Part shown: positions 8,421 through 19,110 of the stretch, piece after piece | Position numbering within the stretch: the stretch's first letter is position 1 | Layout: each line of letters starts with the position of its first letter | From: Adenophora triphylla var. japonica | Lineage: Eukaryota > Streptophyta > Magnoliopsida > Asterales > Campanulaceae | Reading direction: 5' to 3' | DNA length: 64,000 nt | NCBI GenBank assembly: GCA_022495995.1 | Contig: JAFEMH010000168.1 | Span: forward strand, 248,001 to 312,000 | Translations under genes and position numbers: made by a program | Notes under the pieces: model-generated | What the model saw: the letters and a program-made list of their open reading frames with translations, nothing else | Databases searched by the model: none | Told to the model about the DNA's origin: nothing

Positions 8421-11400
8421 ATGGCGGAAGGATCTAGGTGGGGACATCGTCAACGGAGTCGAGATGTGATCGAGCAAAGGATGGAGCTTCAAAGAAATTG
8501 CATCTCCTTCGTGCCTTCTTTGAAGAATCCGGATGTGTTGTACCCGAATCCGGAGGTGCATAACCGGCGAGTCAGGAACGTCGGGGAGGTAAGAAATCAA
8601 TTTCGTCTTGATTCCTTGCTTGAGTTTTTGAATGCTAGAACTAGGTTTTAGTTTTTCGCATTTTTGTGGCTTTTGTTGTTTGCCATGCCTTTTGTGAAAT
8701 TCGTGATGAATTGTTGAAGTTGAGCATGTAAACATTGTGATTTTTGTGCAAAAATGTGTAGATTAGCTCTTATTTGTAAAAATAAAGTGCCTTTCTATGA
8801 AATGCATGCTTTGGTGTTTTGTACCTTATGCTATTTTCGTATGTACATTGTGAGAAAAATTGCCATGTAGGGACAAATTTTGTGAAAAATGTGACATGTG
8901 CCGTGTTTTGTGACGGGTTTTGTCTGAAAGTATGTGCCGTGTAGGGACGGACTTTTCTTTTTGAAAATGTGTTATGCAGTGTGTGCCGTGTTTTTGGTGA
9001 CGGAATTTGTGGGGAGTTTATGTGCAATGTGTGCCGTGTTTTGTGACGGGTCTTTTGAAAATGTGTCGTGTAGGGCTTAATCCCTCTGTTGAGAAAATTT
9101 GTACAGTGTGTGCCGTGTTTTGTGACGGACTGCATGGGGAAAATTATGTGCAATGCATGTCGTGTTTTGTGACGGGTTGTATGTGAAAGTAATGTGTGCT
9201 GTGTTTTGTGACGCGTTGCATGTGAAAATTATGTGCAATGCATGCCGTGTTTTGTGACGGGTTGTATGTGAAAGTAATGTGTGCCGTGTTTTGTGACGGG
9301 TTGCATGTGAAAATTATGTGCAATGCATGCCGTGTTTTGTGATGGACCCTTTTTTTTATGCTTTGGTATTAAGTACTGTGACTGACGTACCTTTGCTGTG
9401 TTTACCTGCAGGATGAGGGGCTTTTGGCTGGGAAAGCCAAAAAGATGAAGACTCGGGGATCGCTCGAGGCTGTAGTGGAGTTGTGGCAGCAGATGCCGAA
9501 TATCTCTGTGGATGGCAGGCCGAGCCCTAGGAGGCTGGTCTATGCTTTCGGCTTGGGCGTGTTCGTGGAGAACTTGGCCGGGATCTCTGACACGAGGAAG
9601 AACAAGAGTATCTTCCTAGGCTTATCTGAGTATTGGTGGGATACCACCCACACCTTCCATCTGAGCTGGGGCGAGGTGACGGTGACGCCCACCGATTTTG
9701 CTGCTATCACCGGGCTTTCCTTCAAAGGAGGGCCAGTGCGGTGGAGGGATAGGATAGCCGAGGATGTCTTGGCGAGGCTCTTGGGCTTTGCGCCTCTTCC
9801 TCGTAGGGGCCTGGGGATGCTATACAGCGATGTGGAGATGAGGATTACGACCAGTATTGGGGTCTATTGTCGGGGTACCGGCCAGGTGACGGCAGAGCAG
9901 CTGGCGCGCTCCTTTCTGTGGTTTGCTCTCTCCGAGACTCTGTTCTCGAATCATGCGACGACGGCTCCTTTCGCTCTGCTGGAGAGCTTGATTGATTTGG
10001 AGTGGGTCTGTGATATAGCTTGGGGCGAGGCGGGCCTGGCCGAGCTTTATTTCTCCTTGGACCAGTTCAGCAGAGGTGTGGCCAGTTCCTTGGCTTGTTT
10101 TGATTTTGCTTTGGAGGTATGAGTTTATTGATGTTTTTGATTAGCAACCTGTCATTTTCTTCGTTTTCTTTTGCACTGAGCCTTTTCTGCTTTTGTCGCA
10201 GGTGTGGTTCTACGAGATCTTCCAGTGTTTCCCGTGGGATAGAGATCCTGGGGCCATAGCGGCCTATCCTGCTATGTTAGGCTGGGCCCGCTCGGCGAGG
10301 AGGAGGAGGAGGACCAGCAGGGGGAAGCTCACCATCGCCTACGGGGATGTGCAGGAGCATCTTGGGAGAGATAGCCCGGAGGGGTTTGCTTTATACCCCT
10401 GGGCTCGGTATGAGGCTGATGAGTTTGAGGGTGCTCCCGCGGTGACGGCGCAGCGGAAGATGCTGCGGGGCCTGACCTGCGATGTTATGTACTTGGGAGA
10501 GAGGGTCTTTTGGCAGCATGGCCCGGGTATGCTTCCCTTGGCTCCGAGGGACCTGCCCTTTGGGATGATGGATTCCCGTGAGATGGACGTGCTGGAGTTT
10601 GAGAGGTATTTGGGCGGCGTGAGTGCCGATGAGTTTGTCTTGTTTGGAGAGGAGTATGGGACCTTTGTGAGGAGGAAGTTGAGGATGCCACAGGTGTTGG
10701 CGAGGGAGAGGGAGGCTGGTCCACCGGGTCCCCCAGAGGTTCCGGTGCCTGGGCCGAATTCCACATATGTCCGTGGGGATTCCTCGAGGAGGAGGGTGTC
10801 TGTACCCATCCCTGAGCAAGCTCCTGCTGCCTACCAAGTGGATCCTGACATGCCGGTGAGTGTGCTTACTCTTTTCCATCTTGGCATCTTTTCTGTATTT
10901 TTCTCTTTTTGTTGAGTATGACTGTATTCTTTGGCGTTTCTTTGGGCACGCTTGCTTGTGCGAGTCCGGGGAGAGCCTATGACATGCTGACCCGCCGTTA
11001 TGTGGCGATGAGGTCCTTCGCGAAGAAGATGGCGTCGAAGATGTCTTGCCGGTCTTCTCGGCGTGTGCCGACGTACGAGCCGATGCCTTCGAGGCATTCT
11101 GTTGATGTTCCTCCACCGAGAGCCGAGCCGGAGCCACAACAGGAGGGACCTTCGCGGCGGCAGCATAGCATGGATGCCGGGACGTCCTCGGGAGCTCAGA
11201 GGTCGCAGACCCTTCATCAGTTCTTTCCTCCGCCGGATGCACAGGGTGAGGGTTCGTCAGAGCATGCCTATTTCGACCCTTTTGTCAGTTTCGACCCTTC
11301 CGAGTACCTTGAGTACCTACCCCAGGAGGGGGTTCAGTACTCTGATGATGAGGGTGTGACTGGCGAGTTTACCGGGATGCCCGGCTTCTCGCTTGAGGAT

Positions 11401-11436
11401 GTCAGTGATGATGATGGTGCTGAGGAGTCGGATTAG
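8421..11436 (+). CDS. Plant mobile domain (PMD) protein, antisense gene inside element C
   Basis: Four exons are inferred: 8421-8588, 9412-10116, 10202-10855 and a last exon ending at 11436. The first three joins have GT-AG introns in phase 0. Exon 2 carries the plant-mobile-domain signature: FHLSWGEVTVTPTDFAAITG, then an LARSFLWFAL segment and WGEAGLAELYFSLDQ. Exon 3 continues with VWFYEIFQCFPW and ends in a Pro-rich, basic tail. The last exon is acidic (VSDDDGAEESD). PMD proteins such as MAIN/MAIL1 are nuclear factors linked to silencing, and PMD copies are known in gypsy and MULE elements. The gene runs against pol, between integrase and the 3' LTR. I found no AG acceptor near 10960-10976 that keeps the last exon in frame, so a 1-base indel there or a different junction is possible. 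Otherwise the frame is open, unlike the neighbouring pol. Confidence 0.68.
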
Positions 11437-11740
11437 GGTTCATTTACTTTCCCTCTTTCCATATCTTCTTTTTTTTGTTTAGCAACAGACATTTATGTAC
11501 CTGTAATAAAACATTTGCATTTGCATCACAAAGTATTTTATTCTAAGATGTAATGTCGTCTTTCGTGATTCCCGGGAGTTGTCCTAGGAATGGTTGCTAT
11601 TTTATTATTTGTGCATGCCACATGAGCTGGGAGTGCGTTTGTGGGTAGTGTATGATTGCCGGGAATGGCTTTGGCCAGAGTTTGGGCAGTTTGGAGCAAG
11701 GTCCTGCTGGTAACAGTGGTTGTTGTACTGTTTGCTGGGG

Positions 11741-11806
11741 AAGTGGGTCCTGGTTGCAACAAGGTCTGTCTGGACCAACATGGTGTGCAAAGAGGTCCGT
11801 ACGGAT
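11741..11806 (+). promoter_or_regulatory. LTR-like palindrome block upstream of the second antisense gene
   Basis: The order TGGTTGCAACAAGGTC (from 11751) then GTGCAAAGAGGTCCGTACGG (from 11784) parallels the LTR at about 22795-22850. It includes one degenerate palindrome (11763-11776) and one nearly complete palindrome (11793-11806). It lies about 120-180 bp before the ATG at 11925. Confidence 0.6.
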
Positions 11807-11924
11807 TACCTTTGCTTTTGGGAAGGGATAAATGTTTTCCGGATGTCTGGACTTTCCCCACTCCCCATTTGCAGCCATTTTCGAGCTTTCTTCCCCATTT
11901 TCTCTAGGAACCTCCATTTTTGCC

Positions 11925-12962
11925 ATGGATTCTTCGTATGTTCCAAGAATTTTGCCAAGGCTTTCGCAGGAGCGGCAAGAACACTTCCTTGAGCAGCTGA
12001 AAACGTGGATGCGACGCCGTATGAGGCATCAGAGGCGGGCTTTCGAGGTAAGGTTTCGACTTTGCTCGGTTTGGTCCTTTAAGGAGTTGGTTCCTGATTG
12101 GGATTTGTTGCGGGCTGCCGCGAAGTTCTGGGATGTTAGGAGGCATGTGTATTGCTTCTCCTACAACGAGGTAGTGCCCACCTTTGAGGATTTTCGGGCT
12201 TTGATTGGAGGACCGGAGGTGGAAGCCATCTCGCTTCCTTTGATTGGTGGTGCTGCTGTGAGCGTGAAGCTTGGAGGCTTTCTTCGTACTTCGTTGGGAG
12301 AAGTGCAGGGCATGATCCTTGATTCGGGTCATATTGACATTTCTATGCTGTCGGAGCGGTTCATGATTGATGATGAGAGTGATGTCTCGTGGGATGCATT
12401 TGCCTTGTGCGTGATAGCGACGCTTTTCATGGTTAGCTCCCTTGGGGTTTGCGATGGCGTTTTGCTAGATGTGGTTGGGCACTGCAGAGCTAGAGAGGAT
12501 ATTGTCCCGTTGGTGCTAGGGGAGACTCTTCATGGTATTGACCGTCTGGCGACTGGGGATCGGTTCATGAGAGGGGAAGCCCCGCTTTGCTCACCTCGTG
12601 GCTGCGAGAGAGACTTCAGGCCATGCCCGAGGCTCCGACGTCGTTTAGCCCGTGGTCGTTTGCTCGGCGACCTCTTGCATTGGATATGGATCAGTCCGCC
12701 TAGGAGAGATGGATGGCACAGCTTGGTACGCATCAGATCCGTTGGTGGGTTCCGCACTGGGGGATCGAGACTAGGAGGGCCTTGCAGGAAGGGTCCTATA
12801 TTGTCAGAGTTCCAGGTTTGTCTTGGTCCTCCTTCTATATTCCATCGCTTGTTTCCGGCGGTTTGGGATGAAGCGAGGAGCCTTTGTTGGTGGGATGACC
12901 TTGCTGCTGCGGAGGTAGTTCCTCTTTGTATGGCCGCTCCAGTGCTCTTACGTATTTTCTGA
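11925..12962 (+). pseudogene. Second antisense PMD-like gene, broken
   Basis: The frame starts MDSSYVPRILPRL and holds FEDFRALIGGPEVEAISLPL and FALCVIATLFMVSSLGVCDG, which recall plant-mobile-domain-like (DUF7745-type) proteins carried by Tat elements. Near 12560-12580 the similarity changes frame: the expected RGSPALLTSWLRERLQAMPE lies one base out of phase and soon meets a stop. Further degenerate coding (GLSWSSFYIPSLV) follows in that second frame. Possible coding remnants continue to about 13480 without a clear frame. The 5' block at 11741-11806 is shared with the first antisense gene, so the two are probably parts or copies of one gene module. Family assignment is by pattern recognition. 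Confidence 0.6.
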
Positions 12963-13479
12963 GGGTATGGAAGTACTCCGCTTTCCCTCCCAAGTGGTGC
13001 TCCTTAGACGTCGGGAGAGTGTCGTATTGACGACCCGGTGCACTGGCTTGGTATGAGCGGCGTGTTGGGCGATCCCAAGTGGCTTTGGGGAAGCGGCGTG
13101 GAGCGATTACGGGGCCCGATTGCCGTAGTAGCTATTGCCTTAGGAGTGCAGAAGCACAGTCGACCCTCGGGATGTTACGGGAGACACTTTGTTTGACTAC
13201 GAGACCGAGTTGACCGACTAACGGGGAGAGGTCCTCTTTTGCGGGCTCGCGGGGAGGAGATCGAGCCGAAGCACGGGCGAATGAAGCCCACGAGAGCCTG
13301 CTGGATTGTTTGACTCTACGGGGAGGACCCCAAATCTCGGACTGAGAGACGCAGAGCTGGCTCACGTGGAGCGAAGAAGACTCGCCGGGGACGAGGAAGA
13401 AAGGAAAGAATGGCGAGGACAAGCGCGAGATGGCGCGGAATGACCTCCTAGGTATCCATTCATTGCATTGCAAACACAT

Positions 13480-14226
13480 TATTTGTTAAATGTATTAAGC
13501 TGTCTTTTAGCATGTTGTGAATTTGAGAGTAGACCGTGCTTGAACTCATCAAGAAATGTTGTAATCGTTAGTGATTTGTGATTTACTTTTAAAGCTTTGT
13601 CGAGACGCAAGATCTCTTGTTCGCTTTTGCCTCTTTTGTGCACCTTGGTGGCGTCCATCTTTGGACTTTTCTGTTGCATTTGCGGACCGAAGCAGCCTGG
13701 GCCTTGACGGCAATCCGCTTTGCTTGGGATTTGTGTTTGGATGGGAGGTTGGATCATCCCCTGACAAGTCGTTTTGACGGTCTTTTCCGTAGCTTCCTTG
13801 CCTCTTGTTTGTCGGCGTCGGGCTCTTGACCTCATTTTCGCAGCTTCTGCTTGAGCTTCTTTTTATTATTATTATTTCTTTTTTTGTGAGCCCTTGCTCG
13901 AGCTCTTTTTTTTTTTGAAGCGCGTGAGGGCGAAGACAAGCCCCTGGCTTGGAAGCAGACATGGGTCAGTCGTTTGACGCTGAGTGACCTTCGGATGTCC
14001 TTTGATGTTGCCGTCGTTGTTTGACTTGGTCAAGGTGATGGTGGGGGCATGCTCTTGTAAAGTGCATAGCTTGATGGAGGTCTTGGTTGACATTCAAACT
14101 TTTGACTTTTTTGTGTGTTTTTAGACCGGACCAATTAAGGTTGCCTACGTTCCCCCGGACTAGAGGGCTCAGGTCTGCGTAGTTCGACACTACATGGAGT
14201 GCCAAGAGATGCACAATTGTTCTTCT
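13480..14226. other. Non-coding stretch between antisense genes and integrase of element C
   Basis: No convincing gene is seen here. The stretch includes a T-rich run (13861-13920) and, at about 14133-14182, a structured motif with CCTACG...CGTAG outer pairing and a C-run/GGG inner stem. It is probably the 3' untranslated part of the retroelement RNA and the tail of the opposing antisense unit. Confidence 0.5.
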
Positions 14227-15494
14227 TTAGGCGAAGTATCTGCGGAGTTTGCTTCCGTTAACTGGATTCATGAAGGGATTGCCGTCTAGGTCTGTCAGCT
14301 TCATGGCACCTCCGGAGAAGATCTTTTGAACCACGAAAGGGCCGATCCATGTTGGTTCCCATTTTCCCAGTGGGTTGGTTCGAGTGGGAGGCTTTTCTTT
14401 GAGTACCAGATCGCCTTCCTTGATGTCTCGGGACTTGACTTTCTTGTCGAAAGCTCTCGCCATCCTGTTTTGGTAGGCTCGAACGTGTTCCATGGCTTTT
14501 AGTCGTCGCTCGTCTAGCAGAGCCAATTCGTCGTGTCGGCTTCGGAGCCATTCGACTTCGTTGACGTCATTTTCCAGCAGCACTCGGAGTGAGGGAATTT
14601 CCAATTCAATGGGGAGGACTGCTTCCATCCCGTATGTCAGGGCGAATGGAGTTTCTCTCGTGGCTGTTCTGACAGATGTTCGGTAGCCCCAAAGTGCAAG
14701 GTGCAGCTTCTCGGGCCAATCTCGTCCTCGGGTGGTCATTTTTCGGATGATCCGTTCGAGAGTCTTATTTGCTGCTTCCACGGCGCCATTTGTTTGAGGC
14801 CGGTAGAAGACTTGTGGCGTGTGATCTTGAATTCGGTCAGCAGTCTGTCGCATTCCCCTTCGAAGTGTGAGCCGTTGTCTGATATGACCTCGTTCGGGAT
14901 GCCGTATCGGCAAATGATGTTTTCCTTGAGGAAATGCGCGACTTTCTTGGAGGTGAGCACCTTGTAAGACTTGGCTTCGACCCATTTGGTGAAGTAGTCG
15001 ATGGCTACTAAGATGAACTCGTGACCGTTGCTGCCTGGTGGAGCAATTTTCCCGATGACGTCAATTCCCCAAGTGGGGAAGGGCCAGGGTGTAGTCATGC
15101 AGTAGAGGTCGTGAGGGGGTAGGTTATTGAGGTTGGAGAACCGTTGACACTTGTCGCAGCTTCGGACAAAGTGGATGCAGTCTGCCTCCATTGAGATCCA
15201 GTAGTAGCCCATCCTGAGAATGATTTGCATCAGGGCTCTAGCGTTCATGTGGGGTCCGCAAGCCCCATTGTGGACTTCGCTCATGAGCTTGTTTGCTTCT
15301 TCCTGGCTGATGCAGCGTAGGAGTGGTCCTTGGTAGCGTTTTTTGTACAGCATGTCCCCAAGGATGACAAAGTGGGAGGCGAGGCATTTTAGGGCCATGA
15401 TGCTCTTGGCCTTGACTCCTTCCCTGTGTTGGCCTTCTTCGTTCATGAAGGCGGTTTCCCGTTCTTGAGGGTATGGAAGATCTGGTTGTACCAT
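14227..15494 (-). pseudogene. Integrase of element C, frameshifted
   Basis: Read on the minus strand, the zinc-binding region (HNGACGPHMN...CDKCQRF, about 15130-15300) leads into the catalytic core with GIDVIGK and SDNGSHFEGE. Near 14820 the frame shifts and continues as FYRPQTNGAVEAANKTLERI and TPFALTYGMEAVLPIE. The C-terminal part (KWEPTWIGPFVV...GSKLRRYF) ends in a stop just before 14227. Catalytic Asp, Asp and Glu positions are visible but lie in different frames. This enzyme would insert the cDNA into the genome. The break shows that this copy is inactive. Confidence 0.85.
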
Positions 15495-16511
15495 GGCTCA
15501 TTGATGGGCTTGGGCTCTGGTTCGATCTCGCAACAGTAGGCAGGAATTTCCTTTCGTCCGACTTTGAAGGGCTTGATTGCTTTTCCCTCAGGGATTTCCA
15601 CGAGTGAAGCCAAGGTGGCTAAGGCGTCTGCAAACCGGTTTCGGTCTCTCGGCAAGTAGTGGAAGGTGACCTCTTCGAATTGTGTGATGAGGTCCTCCAT
15701 GCAGGCGTGGTATTTTTTTCAAGCACAGGTCTATGGTTTTCCATTTGTTGGAAACTTGGTTGATGATCAGGGCTGAGTCCCCATAGACCTCGAGTTTCTG
15801 GACATTCCTTTCGAGTGCGGCCTGTAGTCCGGCGGCGCAGGCTTCGTACTCGGCGGCATTGTTGGTTACCTCGAAATTGAGCTTTATGGCGATCGGGGTG
15901 TGCTCGTCCTTGGGATCGACCAAGAGCATACCGATGCCGTTTCCTTTTTTGTTGGCTGCTCCATCGAAGAATAGTTGCCATCGATTTTCGCCTTCGAGTG
16001 CGAAGATTCCTTCGTCTGGAAATTGTGGTTCGGGGCCTCGAGCCTCGTCGGTGGGGAAGTCAGCCAGTTGTTCGGCCATTGCCCGTCCCTTGATTGACTT
16101 TTGGTTTACGTACTTGATGTCAAATTCCGCTAAGAAGAAAGACCATTTGGCGAGCCTCATTGACAGAGATGGCTTGTCGAAGAGGTATTTGACTGGGTCC
16201 ATTTTGGAAACCAAGTGAGCTGTGTGCGGCGCATGTAGTGCCGTAATTTTCCGACGACCCATACTAGAGTCGCAGGTTTTTTTGAGAGCTGAGTAGTTGA
16301 GTTCGCTGCCTTGAAACTTTCGACTGACGAAGTAGATGGCGTTCTCAACTCGTGACTCTTTCTTTTCTTGACAGAGCATAGCTCCAACTGCAGTGTCGGT
16401 CACAGTTAGGTACAGCAACAGTGGCTTCTCCTCGTGAGGAGGACGAGAGAATCGGGGACTCACAAGGTACGCCTTTATTTCTTCAAAGGCATCTTGGCAT
16501 TCGAGTTCCAT
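15443..16511 (-). pseudogene. Double RNase H region of element C
   Basis: The first (Ty3-type) RNase H is visible at about 16050-16510 (LLLYLTVTDTAVGAML; LAKWSFFLAEFDIKYVNQKS). A second, archaeal-type RNase H lies at about 15720-16000, with QLFFDGAANKKGNGIG, NNAAEYEACAAGLQAAL and VYGDSALIIN carrying the expected Asp and Glu residues. A tail with FHYLPRDRNRFADALATLAS follows. Two RNase H domains are a hallmark of the Tat lineage. The frame breaks near 15700 and again within the first domain near 16250, where SALKKTCDSSMGRRKI departs from the usual motif. Confidence 0.85.
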
Positions 16512-17420
16512 TCAACGTCGGCGTTCTTCTTCATTAGTTTGAAGATTGGCTCGCATATGGAGGTCAATTGATTGACGAAGCGGGCGATATACTAGGCGGC
16601 CCATGAAGCTTTTCACCTCTGTTTGAGTTTGCGGTGGTCTCATTTCGATGATGGCCTTGATCTTTTGAGGATCAACCTCGATGCCTCGCTTGGTGACCAT
16701 GTATCCCAAGACTTTGCCTCGGCTGACCCCAAATGTGCATTTAGCAGGGTTTAACCTCATCGAGTGTTTTCGGAGGCGATTGAAGAACTTTCTCCTGCAG
16801 TGAGGTGTTGTCCGTCCGATCCCTTTGAGTGGACGATCATGTCATCGACGTACACTTCGATCTCCTTGTGGATCATGTCGTGGAAGAGGGCGGTTCTTTG
16901 CCCGTTGATAGGTAGCCCCATCGTTCTTTAGTCCGAATGGCATTACCGTGTAGCGATAGGTTCCCCAGGGGTTGTGAAGGCTGTTTTTCTTGATCTTCTT
17001 CGGCCATCTTGATTTGATTGTAGCCGGCAAACCCGTCCACGAAGGACTTGACTTCGAAATTAGTCAGTAGTGTCCACCAACATGTCGATGTTTGGTAGTG
17101 GAAAATCGTCCTTGGGACTTGCTTTGTTGAGAACTCGGAAGTCCACACGCGGCGCACCTTTCCGTTGGCCTTGGTGACCGTTACTTTGTTGGAGAGCCAT
17201 GTGGGGTACTCGATCACCCTGATGAAGCCAATGCGGAGCATCTTCTCGATCTCTTCTTTGACTGATAAAGACCATTATGGCTTGATTCGGCGTAGCTTTT
17301 GCTTGATAGGCTTAGCCTCGGGATTGAGGATCCGATGTTCTACCATGTTTGGATCTAATCCGGGCATGTCTCGGTAAGACCAAGCGAACACGTCCACGAA
17401 CTCTTTGAGCCGGTGCGATC
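16512..17420 (-). pseudogene. Reverse transcriptase of element C, multiple frameshifts
   Basis: Minus-strand segments in different frames give PGLDPNMVEHRI (about 17340-17375), LRIGFIRVIEYPTWLSNKVT, VKSFVDGFAGYNQIKMAEED, NPWGTYRYTVMPFGLKN, the YVDDMIVHSKG catalytic box (about 16820-16860) and KVLGYMVTKRGIEVDPQKI. All main RT blocks are present in the right order. At least four frame changes show advanced decay. Confidence 0.85.
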
Positions 17421-18483
17421 AATGCGTCTTGCTCTGTGCCGGTGAAGAAACTTCGATTTGCGTCTCTTTTGGCTCTTCAGCAGTTCCCAAATTCACTTTG
17501 GTTAAAACCTCCGCAGCGGCTTGGGCCCGGTTTTTCTCTCGTTTGACAACATGCTTAAAGATGTGCTTAATGTATTGTTCGTTTAATGTGTCTGCTTCTT
17601 TATCAAGTGAATCGTTATTAACTGTTTGTGTGTTAGTTAATTTATCGGTTGTTAAAGATGCAATGAGAGGATACTCGGAAAGATCGAAGCATTCATTAAG
17701 AGCATACGGGAATACATTATTGGCAATGAGTTCGTAATCTTACGGCGTGAGGCCATCGAGATGACTCGAGAGACTCAAACTTCAAAGATAATGGACTCAG
17801 GATGGGTTTTGACACTGGACTCTAGGACTTGAGGGGTCAGACCAAGTTGTTCGATCATGTTCCTTTTACTGGCGGTGGGTCCGTAGAAGGTGGCCCAGTT
17901 ATTGAGTGGCAATGAGCTTGATAGGAGACGGGGTTTGAAAGGCATTGTGTCACCGTTCCCGATCATGGCTATCATAGAGTTATCGAAACAAAATCGATTA
18001 GGTCGGCATCTCGACTTCTTCATTGAAGAAGCGAGGTGGAGCGGTGGCTCGTTCCAAGCATCGTCTGCGGAGTCTTTCGCTTTGTCTTGGGCATTACTAG
18101 CTCGAATGCGGACTCGTCCCGCTTGTTGGGGGCGGGGGTGTTGACGAGAGAGTTTTTCGAGTTCTTACGCGAAAGAGGTGGTTTTCCCGAACCAAAATTC
18201 ATTGTGAATAGTGGTGGTCGTGGGTCCGACGAGTTGGTGCATCGAGAAATGCTCTTCGACGGGATTTGGCTTGAGGCCTCGAATCTTGCCGAGTTCATTG
18301 GAGCTTGTCCATGGTTGTCGGCCGGCTTTGTTTGGCGTTGATCGACTCTGTTCCCTTTCCTGTGTCTTCATTCAAGTTGTCATCCTTCTTCGTGAAGTAC
18401 TTGGTCATGTCGAAGCTGTAAGGGCGGAGCTCGGAGATTGCGTGCAAGCCTCATTTGCCATTGGCAGAGCGTTTTCGTGCAGC
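17421..18483 (-). pseudogene. Linker between protease and RT of element C
   Basis: This is poorly conserved polyprotein sequence. The segment 17775-18023 (FCFDNSMIAMIGNGDTMPFK; NNWATFYGPTASKRNMIEQL) resembles 58850-58930 of element E (KNWTSFQGPVASRETMIKKL), which places it in the protease-RT linker of Tat elements. Several frame breaks are present, and no catalytic domain is expected. Confidence 0.6.
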
Positions 18484-19110
18484 TCACTTGTCTTCCGCAA
18501 TGTGTTCGGGAGTAGGAATGTATCCCAGGCCATATAGGGTATTATGTTCCTTGATGTTGATGATTTGTTGGGTACCCTGATGGCGTTTTCCCAAACCAAG
18601 CCCCGGGATGTAGTTCATGTGCTTCATCATTTTCATTGGGGGAGGGATCTTGTCCCAAATCAAAGGCAGGTCTATGTGGAACACCTGCGCTTTTGGGCTT
18701 TCGATGGTGAACCCTGTTAGCATCATGTCGTCATTGTCGTGTTTGATCTCTAAGACCGGGACGCCGTTTGTGTCAGTCCCCTCGGTGACTATGCTATCAC
18801 CGTAGATGATGGTAAGATCTGTTCCTTGGACAAACTTTACGCACTGATGGAGGGTGGATGCCACCCCGTTGATGCAGTGTAGCGAGGGCGTCCCAAGATG
18901 GCGGTGAATGTGATCGGGCGATGTCGATGACTTGGAAGTCGGTCGGGACCATCTGTTTTCCAAACCATAGGTTCAAGGTGGCTATTCCCAGGCGGGCGAG
19001 ACGTTGAGTCGTATGCCTTGATTGCACTGAGTTGAGGGTTTGGATCGGTTGCTTTGATCCCTAGCAAATCCATCATTTTGGATGGAAGGACGTTCATGGA
19101 TGATCCCCAT
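18484..19110 (-). pseudogene. Aspartic protease region of element C
   Basis: Minus-strand frames show MNVLPSKMMDLLGIKATDPN after a damaged catalytic box (the LVDxGSS motif is disrupted near 19095-19115). GVASTLHQCVKFVQGTDLTI, TGFTIESPKAQVFHIDLPL and the glycine-rich NYIPGLGLGKRHQG follow. The same order occurs intact in element E at 57660-58300. At least two frameshifts separate the parts. Confidence 0.75.

Noticed and set aside
10391..11242. A 283-codon minus-strand frame opposite the PMD gene
   Set aside because: It is a GC-rich shadow of the PMD exons and has no recognised motif.
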